A stretch of DNA of 22,568 bases from Microthrixaceae bacterium (GCA_947455015.1 CANGMY010000006.1:1-22568); one strand, 5' to 3'. Positions 7,409 through 17,500 are shown, counted from the first letter of the stretch. Notes: a model not told the origin generated them from the letters alone. Numbers and translations are program-made.

Positions 7409-8188
7409 TCAATGTTGCGACTCGAATTCAAGCCCGAACGCAGCGTGACAGACGATGTGCATAAGCGCCTGTACATCCACCGCGTTGTGCTCCAGCACAT
7501 CACCCCAAGCTTCTTGCTGCGATTCGACGAGTTCCTCCCACGAACCACGCTTTTCCATCCCGGATCTCACACGCCTGATGTTCAACGCCGTGCGACCAAC
7601 TTCGTAAGACGCAGCAGCTTCGTAGCCCGTGAGATCCATGTACTTGGTCAGTTTGTGAGCGCCGCCGGATTCATCTCTAGTCAGCACTACATCTGGCCGG
7701 CATTGGGCTAGCCACCGCTTTGCGGTCGCTTTCCCATCTCGAAACGATTCACCGAACATCTTGATGAGGTCCGGGTCGAGTTCGCTCTCCGCGACCTTCG
7801 TCATTTCGTGTCGGCTCCATGCAACGATTCGGCGGTCTTGCTTATTCGCTCGCCGAGCAAGATCGTTGATCGATATTGCCAATGATCGGGCATCTTGTCT
7901 GTATTGCCATTCGCCAGAGACTCCAACCTCCCCGGCAATCGAAGCTAGTTCGGGATCCAAAATGTCGTGGCGCATCACCAGTCGATCTGGCGATGCATCT
8001 CGCCCTTCCGAATACAGCCAACCGAAGAGTACTGGCGCGCCGCCGCTGGGGCCCTCAAAATCCACGTAGTACGCGCGGCGTGCTTCCTCAAAGGACAGGA
8101 TCTCAGACGCACGGGAAAAGTCGTCGACTTCCACTTGCTCAAAACCTTTTAAGTCAGCCGAACTCGGGGTCGGTCCACAACGAATCAT
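7409..8188 (-). CDS. DEDD/RNase H-like putative 3'-5' exonuclease
   Basis: This reading of 259 residues has YYVDFEG at 40-46, which fits exonuclease motif I with D43 and E45, and LEHNAVDVQALMHIV at about 232-246, which fits the last motif with D238. The middle motif is less clear: RRIVAWSRHEM near 120 stands where a conserved acid is expected, so activity is uncertain. The order recalls RNase H-like nucleases of the YprB/TM0106 type. The ATG at 8188 overlaps the upstream gene by 35 bp and lacks a ribosome binding site. A GTG at 8134, with AAAAGG before it and just after the upstream stop, is a credible shorter start. The protein may trim DNA or RNA ends made by the neighbouring nucleases. Confidence 0.65.
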   Translation of the reverse strand: MIRCGPTPSSADLKGFEQVEVDDFSRASEILSFEEARRAYYVDFEGPSGGAPVLFGWLYSEGRDASPDRLVMRHDILDPELASIAGEVGVSGEWQYRQDARSLAISINDLARRANKQDRRIVAWSRHEMTKVAESELDPDLIKMFGESFRDGKATAKRWLAQCRPDVVLTRDESGGAHKLTKYMDLTGYEAAASYEVGRTALNIRRVRSGMEKRGSWEELVESQQEAWGDVLEHNAVDVQALMHIVCHAAFGLEFESQH

Positions 8189-9155
8189 CGAGCGATTGAA
8201 CCGCCGGGTAGAACACTTTCTTGAAGGCGACCTGCCACTTCATAAGCCATTCGATGAGCGATGACCATGACTCTTCGTCGGCAATCGAAGCGTCATGTTC
8301 GAGACGAATACGACAGGCTTGTTTGCCCTCCATCCGATCCCACAACAACTTGGTTCCAAGCGCGGTCTCGAGTTCTGCCTTATCGCGGAGAAGGGCATCG
8401 AAGATCGCGTTGTTGCGCTCAGCGGGTCGCACGTCGATGTAGAGCTCGCACGTGAGCTTTCCCCCTCGAATGAAGCTCGAAAGGACGTATGTGCCTTTCC
8501 GTGGAAAGTTGAGATTCATCCAATTCACACCCTGCGGCGATCTCACATTGGTGAGTCCAGGATGTTTCTCGTGCACACGTTCGAGGTATTGGCCCCAGAA
8601 CGACTGGTATGCAGCCTTCGAATTCGACAGGACCGCTGAGGAACGTTGCGCGCTTACCCGTGATCGCCAATCGCTTGGCTGGATCACAAGATTCAAAAGG
8701 GGTGCAGGTGGAGAGTCCGCTATCACTGCAACTTGGACCTCGATGCCAAAAAAACGTGCATTGTCGCCGGCGAGGTCATTGAGATATTCAAGCGCCTGCC
8801 GATGTTCATCTCGAAACTTTGCCGAGATCCACACGACAGTCTTTGCATCGGTGCCAGCGGCGTAGGTGAGAAGTTGACCGAGGTGACGATGATCAGTGCT
8901 TTCCAGTTGATTCTCAACAATGAGGGGGCACTCGTGCGTTACATCGCGCCCAAAGAGATCTAATGAGAAGGCTCCAATGGCGTGTTCGCTGACTTCGAGT
9001 TCGAGATCAATTCCAAGCGATTCAGCGAGGTATTCCGAGTTCTCCAACAACCACGGAGTGAAATGCCGGGCCTCATCCGGCCAAACTTCCCGAAGAGGCT
9101 TGAACTCCATCCGCGACAGCCGTTGGGTATTCGACGCACTGTTCTCGTTGTTCAT
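8154..9155 (-). CDS. DUF4268 protein with PD-(D/E)xK-like N-terminus
   Basis: In this 333-residue protein the N-terminal half has D66 (FSLDLFGRD) and E81-N82-Q83 in VENQLESTDHRHLGQLLTY, the hallmark block of proteins carrying DUF4268, which resembles a restriction-like nuclease core with Q in place of the usual lysine. The C-terminal half (about 190-325) includes MNLNFPRKGTYVLSSF and a GGKLTCELYI strand and matches DUF4268. Such proteins are usually found in defence islands and their mechanism is not established. The second ATG (9155) is chosen because GGAG lies seven bases before it; the first ATG at 9161 is too close. It heads the five-gene cassette, 138 bp downstream of the helicase gene. 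Confidence 0.8.
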   Translation of the reverse strand: MNNENSASNTQRLSRMEFKPLREVWPDEARHFTPWLLENSEYLAESLGIDLELEVSEHAIGAFSLDLFGRDVTHECPLIVENQLESTDHRHLGQLLTYAAGTDAKTVVWISAKFRDEHRQALEYLNDLAGDNARFFGIEVQVAVIADSPPAPLLNLVIQPSDWRSRVSAQRSSAVLSNSKAAYQSFWGQYLERVHEKHPGLTNVRSPQGVNWMNLNFPRKGTYVLSSFIRGGKLTCELYIDVRPAERNNAIFDALLRDKAELETALGTKLLWDRMEGKQACRIRLEHDASIADEESWSSLIEWLMKWQVAFKKVFYPAVQSLDDSLWTDPEFG

Positions 9156-9161
9156 TTTCAT

Positions 9162-9299
9162 TCTCCAACCGTTTTGGAAATGTTGTGATGCAAACTCAGC
9201 GTTGTCTACTGCTCAAAATCCTGAGACTGAAATCTGAAGTAGTCCGCGTAGAACCGACCTGGATTCACAGAATCTTCGCCAACACGCTCAGTGTTTCTT
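9162..9299. other. 138-bp gap between R-M core and five-gene cassette
   Basis: The gap lies between two genes read on the minus strand and contains no open frame of note, no strong hairpin and no T-run that would act as a terminator. On the minus strand it ends with GGTTGGAGA, the ribosome binding site of the DUF4268 gene. It is long enough for a separate promoter, so the cassette could be expressed independently of the restriction-modification genes, but no consensus elements are recognisable. Confidence 0.4.
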
Positions 9300-11849
9300 C
9301 TAGACCATCTCTTCGTCGATCGCTACCACAGTGTCGTAGAGGCCATAGTGCCGTAGCCCCTCGTGGGAGTGGATTCCTGTGTAATTAAGCGACGAGTCTT
9401 CGTAGCGGCGGAAGGCGAATACCGCTTGGTTCATGTGGGTGGCATTGAACACACCAAGAGACACAAGCAGATTGAAGTCGCTGATTGTGAGGCCCGTGAC
9501 GGTTCGGAAAAGTTCGGGTTCTAGCTTCGTTATGACGTCCTGGAGAGTGTTCTCCCGGTAGTCAGTTAAGTACATGAACGCGGGAATGCGGGTCGCAAAC
9601 TTGATGAGCTTGTCTTGAATCTGCTTCCGCTTGGACTTGTATTCCTTCTCTTCCTCGGTGAGCTGCTTGCGCTCCTTAGGCGAGAGGTCATCGCCCTTTT
9701 CTCTCTTGGTGTCCTTCACGGCTTCGCTCTTGTTGACGACCGTCTCAAAGACGTCCTTACCGAGGGATCGGAATCCTTCGATGTTCATGATTGCGTCCAT
9801 CGCCGCCGCGTTCGCCATGATCTTGCGCAGCGTGTCGTTGTCGACATTGACGAGGATCGCCGACTCCCATTTACGGGCCAGGAGAGTCGCGGAGGTACCA
9901 GCCATCGCTATGTCCAGAATTCCGCCAGCATCTACTTGGGTCATGTGCGACCCGTCGTAAGCAAGGACGGGCAGGAAACTCACCAGTTCCTCCACCGCCT
10001 GTTCGGGGTTCGCAGCCTCGGGTGATAGCCCCGCTCCGTAGTCGGCGATCTGGCGCAAAGCACGAGTAGGAGCGAAATCGAACACAAAGCACACCGGCTT
10101 GACGATCAACTCCTCGTTGGGGCTATCGCCATCGGGGTTCTTGAGTGACCAGGGGGACTGCACCCGGAACGCCGCCTGAAAGTATGTCTCCGGAGACTTC
10201 AAGTTTCGCAGCATAAGAATCGAGGACCACTGCGGCACAGTCACGCCAGTTGTGAGCTTCCCACAGGAGAGGGTGATCGTCTTGGTGTCGTAGCCCGCGC
10301 CGATGGCGCTACGCACAGGCGGCAGGGCTGCAAGGCCGACGCCTGCGCCCGTACCGGCAACGGTCAGCACGTCGTAGTCGTGCCAGAACGCGTTGTGCTT
10401 CTCGGCGAGCAGGTTCGCCATCGCATAACACGCAGCGACGTTGGGGAGAAACCAGAACGAGTGCTGGAGGTACGGCAGCAAGCGAACATCGGAGTACGGG
10501 AACGGCGGGCGGGTCCCGGATTTCTTGAGATCAAGTTGGGTGGGAAGGTGCGCGCCTCGAATGATGTCGAGCCACTTCTGAACCTCGTCAGGGTGCTCGA
10601 ATCCGGCGGCGTCTCCCCTGCCGGTGGCCTTGAAGAACTCGTTGAGGTCGAACTCGTCGAAGACGCCGCCGTGAGCGATGGCGATCAACTCGTCGGGCAT
10701 TTGATAGGTGAACAGACGCATCTCCGGGAGCGCCGCGTAAGGGTTCGGATTATCTGCTTGTTCCAGAGCGTGACGCTGCTTGGCTCGCTGTTCGTCGGTG
10801 TAAGTCCAGTTGAAGATTTGCTCCTCGATGAACTCGCCGGTCGACAGCGCCTTAAACGGTGTCCCCGAGAGGTACAGATAGGCGCTGGTGGTGATCGGCA
10901 GAAAGTCGTCCTCGGTACCCGACAGTTCGTCCATCTCTTCGCCGAAGGTGTCGAGCGCTGGGTCGTACTCGGCTGCGATCTCCTTTTTGGCGTCCGCCTC
11001 GTCTTCGCCTTCGAACAGCTCCTTGGCGGAGTCACGCCAAGCGCCGAAGTGGTACTCGTCGAAGATAACAAGGTCCCACTTGGTGTCGTGGAGCCACTCG
11101 TTCTTGGCCTTGATCCTCCCAGTCGTACGATCCCGGCCAAGAAGATCTTGGAACGAACCGAAGTAGATAAGGGGCTTGTTCTTCTTGGCTGTTGTCGGAT
11201 CGCCACCGGTGGTCTTCGAGAGGTACTGCCATCCGTCGAAGTCCGCGTGTGTCAGTAGGTCTGTCTCCCAGGCGTCCTCGACGGCGGGCTTGAAGGTGAC
11301 GACCAGCACCTTCTTCGCCCCTATCGCATTGGCGAGCTGGTAGGAGGTGAAGGTCTTGCCGAAGCGCATCTTGGCGTTCCACAAAAAGCGCGGTACCGCC
11401 TTCTTGTTCTCTCGCCAGATTGACTCGTAGTAAGCGGCAGTCTTCACTACTGCGTCAGCCTGCTCGTCTCGCATCTTGAAGGTCAGATGGTGTGTGCCGG
11501 TGAGCTCCTGACCGGTCCGCAACTCCGTGATGGCCGTCCGCACGTCGTCGACGGTGCAGGTCATCCACTCCAGCATCGGGTTTTCGAAACCCTTGGCCAC
11601 GAGACGCGCCCGAACATCGTGATCGCTGAACAGCGCCCCATCATCTCGCTCTGCCCACTCATCGAGGACAATCGTGTAGTTCTCGATGGCGGCGGTCTTC
11701 ACTTGCTGCTCGACCCGCTTAGAAACGTCCTGGGAGGTCTGGCCGATCTTGAGCCAGCCATCGTGCGCGTCGTCATTAATGGCGTAGGCGTAGATATGTC
11801 GACGCCCTTCGGGTCGCTCCGGGAGCAGCTCATCGAGGGGCTTAGGCAT
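9300..11849 (-). CDS. GIY-YIG/SF2 helicase, restriction subunit-like
   Basis: In this 849-residue protein the N-terminus (about 18-97) is a GIY-YIG nuclease of the T5orf172 type: IYAYAIND, WLKIGQTSQ and the following Arg45. Next comes an SF2 helicase with motif I KMRFGKTFT (159-167), motif II DEYH (264-267), motif III SGTPF (328-332) and a motif VI-like YFQAAFRVQSPW. Lysine/glutamate-rich helices follow near 700. The arrangement resembles type III Res subunits and type ISP-like enzymes with a different nuclease. Its start overlaps the stop of the Eco57I-type methylase gene by 8 bp, so it is most probably the restriction arm of a three-gene system. It would translocate on DNA and cut unmodified sites; the cutting mode is inferred. 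Confidence 0.85.
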   Translation of the reverse strand: MPKPLDELLPERPEGRRHIYAYAINDDAHDGWLKIGQTSQDVSKRVEQQVKTAAIENYTIVLDEWAERDDGALFSDHDVRARLVAKGFENPMLEWMTCTVDDVRTAITELRTGQELTGTHHLTFKMRDEQADAVVKTAAYYESIWRENKKAVPRFLWNAKMRFGKTFTSYQLANAIGAKKVLVVTFKPAVEDAWETDLLTHADFDGWQYLSKTTGGDPTTAKKNKPLIYFGSFQDLLGRDRTTGRIKAKNEWLHDTKWDLVIFDEYHFGAWRDSAKELFEGEDEADAKKEIAAEYDPALDTFGEEMDELSGTEDDFLPITTSAYLYLSGTPFKALSTGEFIEEQIFNWTYTDEQRAKQRHALEQADNPNPYAALPEMRLFTYQMPDELIAIAHGGVFDEFDLNEFFKATGRGDAAGFEHPDEVQKWLDIIRGAHLPTQLDLKKSGTRPPFPYSDVRLLPYLQHSFWFLPNVAACYAMANLLAEKHNAFWHDYDVLTVAGTGAGVGLAALPPVRSAIGAGYDTKTITLSCGKLTTGVTVPQWSSILMLRNLKSPETYFQAAFRVQSPWSLKNPDGDSPNEELIVKPVCFVFDFAPTRALRQIADYGAGLSPEAANPEQAVEELVSFLPVLAYDGSHMTQVDAGGILDIAMAGTSATLLARKWESAILVNVDNDTLRKIMANAAAMDAIMNIEGFRSLGKDVFETVVNKSEAVKDTKREKGDDLSPKERKQLTEEEKEYKSKRKQIQDKLIKFATRIPAFMYLTDYRENTLQDVITKLEPELFRTVTGLTISDFNLLVSLGVFNATHMNQAVFAFRRYEDSSLNYTGIHSHEGLRHYGLYDTVVAIDEEMV

Positions 11850-13440
11850 TTCTGGGAACTTCCGCTGCTTCCATCGGGCGGATCATCGACTCGATGAAGA
11901 CGACCTCATCATCGGTGATGCCGTACTGCGCGTACAACTCGTCATCGGTCCAGGTCCGGTCCCATGATTGCTGGGGCACCCAGGTATATGTAGATCGGGT
12001 GGCGTGTTGAGTGATTTTGCGGAGTGAAACGAGAAAGCGGAGGAACCGCGTTCCGAGGTAGGACTCGAGGCTTGCCGCTGCTTCCGCAGTGGGGACCGAA
12101 AAGAAGAGATATGTCTGAGTGCAAACCGACGGAGATGGCGCAATCATTGGCTTCGCAAGGATGCGATATGGATAGGAACCTCTCTCGCCGTACGCACTGG
12201 AAATCATCACTTTCCAGGTGTCAATCAGGTTGGCGCTCTTCGTTATTTCGCTCCTATCGATATATCCGACAAGGCGCTTGCCTGAGTCTGTGTAGTAGAT
12301 CGCCACATCATCATCAGCTTGAACTTCGTGGAACCCTCGGAAGTTGGAAGTAAAGCCGAACTCCTTGTCGGCCGACAAGATGTCGATGATCGACGGTTCG
12401 GAACGCGACAGCACTTTGCGAAGAATTGCCACTGCCCGGTAATCGCGAACGAATACATCGAACTCTCCAAGATCACGAGGAAAAGGACCATGTTCACGAC
12501 CATCAAGGCGTGTCGTGACAGCACAGTCGCCGCTGTACTCCTGATCCCATAGGAAGTAACAGGCGCCACCCGCGATGTCGATCCCCGGAAAGGCGTTTGA
12601 TGCATCATGGAAGTCGACGAGAGCGCGCATTCGCCGGTCTCCCAGCATGCCCGAACGGAACTCGCTGAGGCCGAGACCGCCCGCCATCCACCGTGCTGGT
12701 ATGACCATCGTCAAGAAGCGCGGCTCCAACCTCTTCGCCTGCTCAACAAAGTGCTGGTAGATCGGAACATCTCGCGTGCCACCGTCCGAGCCGAGCTGGT
12801 AGGGCGGGTTGCCGATAATGACGTCGAACTTCATGTCTTCTCCAAAGAGTTCAACCATCCTGGCGGAGACGTCGTCAGTGTGGAGGAATGCATACGCGTG
12901 GGTTTCAAGATCGCCGCTGCGCTCGTACCCGGCCTCAGCAGCCTTGCAGAATTTGCATCGCCCACTCACCCAGGTGTGCTCGGTTCGCTCAAACCAGATG
13001 TTGCCCCAGTCGCGCGTGAAGGATCTCGCGACCGAGTGTGGACGCTCTTTCGTCCGCGTCGCCCACTTGGAGCAGTAGACGCTCCGACGAGCCAGCAGAG
13101 TCGTTAGCTCGGTGATGCCGATGCCATAGACCTGTCTTGTAAGGATGTGGTCGACCCGGTCTTCAAGGTTGGGGATCTCGCTGGCGAGCCCAGCGACGAG
13201 GCGTTTGGTGATCTCGCGGAGGAATACTCCGGACTTGGTAAAAGGATCGAGGAAGGTAACGGAGCTGGAGGCCCAGATACTTGCCCCATTGTTCGATCCC
13301 GCCCATGCTTCCGCGAGGCCGTCGAGCATCTGGTTGGCTAACTCCGGCGGGGTAAATACCTCATCGTTTGAGAGATTAGCGATACAAGTGAGAACGTCTG
13401 GGTTGCGACCAGCCAGAGAGAATGGCGCTTTCTCCGTCAC
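11842..13440 (-). CDS. Eco57I-type N6-adenine DNA methyltransferase
   Basis: The 532-residue protein contains the class gamma order of N6-adenine methylases: motif X region DEVFTPPELANQML (26-39), SAM motif I FLDPFTKSGVFLREI (63-77), YGIGITELTTLLAR (105-118) and catalytic NPPY at 211-214. C123, C162 and C165 (CKFC) form a small possible metal site between motifs I and IV. The C-terminal half (about 300-520) is likely the target recognition part, with TYTWVPQQSWDRTW near the end. It probably methylates adenine to protect host DNA. It overlaps the upstream short methylase-like gene by 4 bp (ATGA) and the helicase by 8 bp. The N-terminal Asn/Pro context is normal and the protein appears intact. 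Confidence 0.9.
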   Translation of the reverse strand: MTEKAPFSLAGRNPDVLTCIANLSNDEVFTPPELANQMLDGLAEAWAGSNNGASIWASSSVTFLDPFTKSGVFLREITKRLVAGLASEIPNLEDRVDHILTRQVYGIGITELTTLLARRSVYCSKWATRTKERPHSVARSFTRDWGNIWFERTEHTWVSGRCKFCKAAEAGYERSGDLETHAYAFLHTDDVSARMVELFGEDMKFDVIIGNPPYQLGSDGGTRDVPIYQHFVEQAKRLEPRFLTMVIPARWMAGGLGLSEFRSGMLGDRRMRALVDFHDASNAFPGIDIAGGACYFLWDQEYSGDCAVTTRLDGREHGPFPRDLGEFDVFVRDYRAVAILRKVLSRSEPSIIDILSADKEFGFTSNFRGFHEVQADDDVAIYYTDSGKRLVGYIDRSEITKSANLIDTWKVMISSAYGERGSYPYRILAKPMIAPSPSVCTQTYLFFSVPTAEAAASLESYLGTRFLRFLVSLRKITQHATRSTYTWVPQQSWDRTWTDDELYAQYGITDDEVVFIESMIRPMEAAEVPRNA

Positions 13441-14105
13441 GATGCGATCTCCTTAATGGACATCACCGGATAGGTACGCAAAGGCCGAAAGACTTCATGC
13501 TCCTCCAGCATCTCGAAAAGCGTGCCTTTGATCGACGAGCGTTCAGTGAGGTTCTCGAACTGGAAATCCCTCCGCTGAAACTTCCCAACTCCCAAGTACC
13601 CCCACTCAGGGAACACGATCGGCTCGCCTTCCGGGTTCGTCATCGCAAGCGCGTCACCGTGGGCGATATTCGCTTCCACGACAACACGTGCCGCTGCAAT
13701 CCACTCGTCGTCTGGGCTGGTACCGAGAAATCCTAAAATTTCGTCGAGCAGATTCTGACGACATTCGACGACATTGTCGGCAAGTAGCTCGATACCGTAA
13801 AGGCACATAAGAGAGAACAAGGCCTGGTGGCGCTTCTCAAAGTCGCTTTTGCCGTACTTCTGATGGACCGTGGCAAGTTTTCGTTTCAGAACAGATTTCA
13901 GGAAATTCCCGGACCCACAGGATGGCTCTAAGAATCGTGAGTCGATTCGTTCAGACTCATCCTTTACGAGATCGAGCATGTCCTCGACCATCCAAACCGG
14001 TGTGAAAACTTCACCGTGGTCAGATACTCGCTGGCGTGACTTAACCAGACTCTCCGGGGCCGCCACCCCTTTGAGAACTGGCATTACGTCGTCCTCTGCA
14101 GCCAT
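13437..14105 (-). CDS. Short methylase-like protein lacking NPPY
   Basis: The 222-residue protein has the front half of an N6 methylase: GEVFTPVWMVEDMLDL (31-46), SAM motif I FLEPSCGSGNFLKSV (58-72), YGIELLADNVVECRQNL (103-119) and IAHGDAL (147-153). No NPPY or DPPY follows; the sequence continues NPEGEPIVFPEWGYLG and ends without a target recognition region. It may be a regulatory or SAM-binding partner of the full methylase encoded next, with which it overlaps by four bases (ATGA). It is the first gene of the minus-strand block. The ATG at 14105 is preceded by AGGATTGGGAC. A small two-gene methylase layout of this kind recurs next to helicase genes as far as I recall; that is not verified here. 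Confidence 0.8.
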   Translation of the reverse strand: MAAEDDVMPVLKGVAAPESLVKSRQRVSDHGEVFTPVWMVEDMLDLVKDESERIDSRFLEPSCGSGNFLKSVLKRKLATVHQKYGKSDFEKRHQALFSLMCLYGIELLADNVVECRQNLLDEILGFLGTSPDDEWIAAARVVVEANIAHGDALAMTNPEGEPIVFPEWGYLGVGKFQRRDFQFENLTERSSIKGTLFEMLEEHEVFRPLRTYPVMSIKEIAS

Positions 14106-14505
14106 GTCCCAATCCTGTCATGCTCGTGGAGCCCGCCAACGGGAAAGCCCGGCTGGTCGGGGTCGGCCGCGTCTAGAAACAGCAAGTTTCCCCGCTTACC
14201 TTCACTACCCACTGGCTCCGCCTTCTGAACTAATTGGCCGCTGAAATCCCCACTGGGATTGGGATTTCTCCGATGGTACTTCCGACCTAGGACAGCGGGC
14301 CTCGGGTCGGCCAGTAGCAGCAACTATTCAAAGAAGATCCGTCGGTTTCAGCCATATCTCAACATCTGGGCAGCACCAGAGCCTTGATTTTCCGAACCCG
14401 GCAGATGCTCTGTGGCGACGCCGCACAGTGGCCCCAAACCCCCGCTTCGCCCTATCCTCCCCTTGGATGTAGCGGCAGCAGGTAGAGGCGGAGAGTGCCA
14501 GCGGA
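14106..14505. other. 400-bp divergent intergenic region, no gene seen
   Basis: This separates the minus-strand restriction-modification block from the plus-strand giant helicase, so it should hold promoters for both. I see no convincing gene, tRNA or attachment site. It does contain an overlapping inverted repeat at 14243-14268, given separately. A short open frame on the minus strand (84 codons or fewer) has no recognisable product. GGAGAG at 14490-14495 stands ten bases before the giant gene's start and may serve as its ribosome binding site. Confidence 0.5.
14243..14268. repeat. Nested inverted repeat with two pairing options
   Basis: GAAATCCC (14243-14250) can pair with GGGATTTC (14261-14268) across a 10-base loop. 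The inner AATCCC can instead pair with the nearer GGGATT (14255-14260) across CACT. One left arm therefore has two competing right arms, as in switches or in tandem operator half-sites. It lies about 140 bp before the methylase-like start and 240 bp before the giant helicase start. Function unknown. Confidence 0.45.
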
Positions 14506-17500
14506 ATGGGCGAAACAACACGACCCGAAGACCTTGCAGCGTTTATTCGGGATATTGAGGAATCAACAGCTAGCAATCCCCGCACCATCGCTGATCAAAC
14601 CAAGGATGGATTTGCGGTCTGGTGTCACGAGGCTGCTGCCCTCGGGCCGGTCAGTTCCCCATTTCTGGAATCACGCAAACGTCCATCAGACATTTTCTTG
14701 AGTCTTGCGAGACCAGCTCAAAACCCGCCGTCGCCCAAACGCCAGCCCGACGGCACCATTCTTCCCGAGGACGCTCGTCGACACGAGCAAGAAGTTATGC
14801 AGTGGGAGAAACATAAGCGTCTCTATGACCAGTTGTTCTCGGCGAGAACCCCTCCAGAGAAAATGGAATTGGTTGTCTCGAATGTTTTGCTTGTCACGAA
14901 TACCGAGAAAGGCGAAATCCGAAGGCACCTCTTTGTTGCGCCCGCCGAAATTGTTCTCGACAGTACGACTGGTCATATCCAAGTCACGGCGATCGATGCA
15001 TTCGATACCGAAATCAATTGGACCCCGGGCGAAATCAGAGAGCGTCTGACTGATCGAAATGGCGGACTTGAAGATCTGCAAGAAGCCCAGTGCCAATCCG
15101 AAGTCGAGGATGCTGTTCTAAAGATTGTTTCTTCGTTCGGGACCAAGGGCTCCGTTCTTCCAAGCCCCAATGAGCCAGCAATTTTGGGTTCGGTTGGTTT
15201 TGGATCGTTTCCAGCAGTACTGCTTAGGAAAAAAGAAAGCTCTGCGTTTCTCCAGACCCTCCGGGACATGGCCGCAGACATTGAGAGTGGTGGCTTTGTC
15301 TCCGATCCGTTCATGATGATTGTGGATCCGGAATTTCGGCCAGATTACAAACCTGTCATCAATGAAGAGGCTGCTCTCCCACTACCGGCAAACGTTGAAC
15401 AACGCTCGATGATCGATAGGGCCCGCAGCGAGCCTCACATGGTGATCCAGGGGCCGCCAGGAACCGGCAAAACCCACACGATCGCAAACCTTGCTGCTGT
15501 CCTCATGGCCGAAGGCCGACGAGTCTTAATCACGGCTGAAAACGATCGTGCGCTTTCTGAAGTGCAATCGAAGTTGCCGGACTCGATGAAACCTCTCATG
15601 CTGCCAATGCTGCGAGAACGAGGAACCGGTCTTCTTGAGGCTTCGGTAAATGCTCTCAACACTCGTGCCGGAAGCGGCGGAACGAATGAAGAGCGACTTG
15701 TCGAAATTGATAGGTATTTGAAAGACCTCGAGCGGATTCAATCGCAAATTAACGAAGCAGAAATCAGACTCATCAAAATTGCCGATGCGGATCGTGAAAC
15801 ACGAAGCCTCCAAGGAATTTCACTGCCTCTTTCTGGCCATCAACAAGTTCTCTCGTCCAAGGTCGATCAACTTGAGTTCGTCGACCAGTTCCTCGGGGAC
15901 ACCGGGCATGGAACCCAAGCCGACGCTTCGCTTCTCGTAGAACTTTTTCCGATCGTCACCCCAACGCACGAAAACCTTCGGCAGCTGCGCTTTCCAGAAG
16001 GGTTGCTTGAGCCTGGAGAACTTGCGACATGGTTGAGCGAGCACCGCAGTCAGCTCGCTGTTCTCGGGGATCCAACGCCATATAACTACGGCGAATTGAT
16101 TGACCGCGTTGATGAGTTCGCTCAGCTCTCAAACAAACTGCAACAACTTCCACCGATTCCTTGGTCGCAGATTCTCCTCACGCGTGACGATTATCTGGCC
16201 GGAGCGAAAGAAGCTTTAGCCGTTCGTGGCGCGGTCAATCACGGCGTAACCGTTGACAATCCCGCCGACCGTGCCGCAGCAACCGACACACTTCAGGCTT
16301 ATCTGAAACTTGATCCAGGCCGATTCGATCAGCCTCTTGCCGACCTGGTTCTCATTTTCGATCGGGCAAAAAATCATCTCCAGACATTTGCGCTGGTGCA
16401 GTCTGCTGTGTTCACCCAATACGAGCGCGCGTCAGAACTCACAGCGGCTTGCGAAAGTGCATTACAGACCCTCGCCCGCGATCGATCTGGCCTACTCACT
16501 CAATACGTAATCGATCATCGAATTGATATCCAAAGCAAAATTGACCTGCTCATAGAAGAGGCCGAGCAACTACTCGAAGGCACTCGCATCCCTCTGGGGC
16601 TCCCAGTGCAGGTTCTCGAAGGAGCACCACCTGCTCACGAACTTCTCCGTCAAGCAGAAGCACTCGAACTTCACCTCGTTGCTGGTGGGAAAATGAAGCG
16701 GACCATCGGGACACCAAAAGCAGTGAAGGATGTTGCTGAGTTAACGACGTTCGTTCGTGTAGACGGCTCTGAAATCGACACCATCGAGGAAGCTAAACGG
16801 GCGGTTGACTATTTCCGCTTCCAGAAAGCAATCGCGCTTTGCGACGAATGGGCAAACCAGCATCAACTCGAAAAACCCGAAACAGAGTCACATTTTGAGT
16901 GGCTCAAAGCAGTCATCAAACTCCCCGATAGCGGGAGACAGGTAGCTGATTCACTAAATCTCGTTGATTCGCTCGTCACCTTTACCGCCGGGAATGCGCC
17001 AAAAGATCCAGCTTTGTTGCTCGAGGCTGGTCTTGCAACAGTTTCAAACGAAATTATCGAATCGCTATCTGAATTTGTTGAAAATGCATCGATTCATGAA
17101 TCTGAAATTCGAATCGATGGTGTCCCGATCCGTTCACGCGCTGAGGCCACCCAAGCACTCGAATCGTTTCTGGCATCTGAAATCCGCGAAAGACAACACG
17201 GCCTGCTCCCGTCGGGATGGGCAGCTTCGTGCAATGCACTTGATGTCCGGAACGATGGACTGGTTCATATTCTTGAAACCTGTGCAGCCGCTGCTGCCGT
17301 GCCCGGCGAGGCACGCTCGGTTGAGTTGACGCCCAGCTCCGTTAATCAGATTGTCGAGAAGATCCAGACGGATAACCGGAGAGCCGAGCTTCAAGCCGAT
17401 TACGAACGTGTGGTCGGCAGACTTAACAGAGCCCTAACCGCTTGTGTGCCTAAGTCTCCGGCGACTCAAGCGATTGAGGCAGCGCTTGGTTCTGAGGATG

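Noticed and set aside
10380..11258. Long plus-strand frame of 292 codons opposite the GIY-YIG helicase
   Set aside because: It is antisense to a gene with clear helicase motifs and its sequence is rich in Val, Glu, Leu and Gly as expected for a mirror of coding DNA.
14084..14323. Minus-strand frame of 79 codons before the short methylase-like gene
   Set aside because: It has no ribosome binding site, overlaps the methylase-like start out of frame, and its composition gives no recognisable family.
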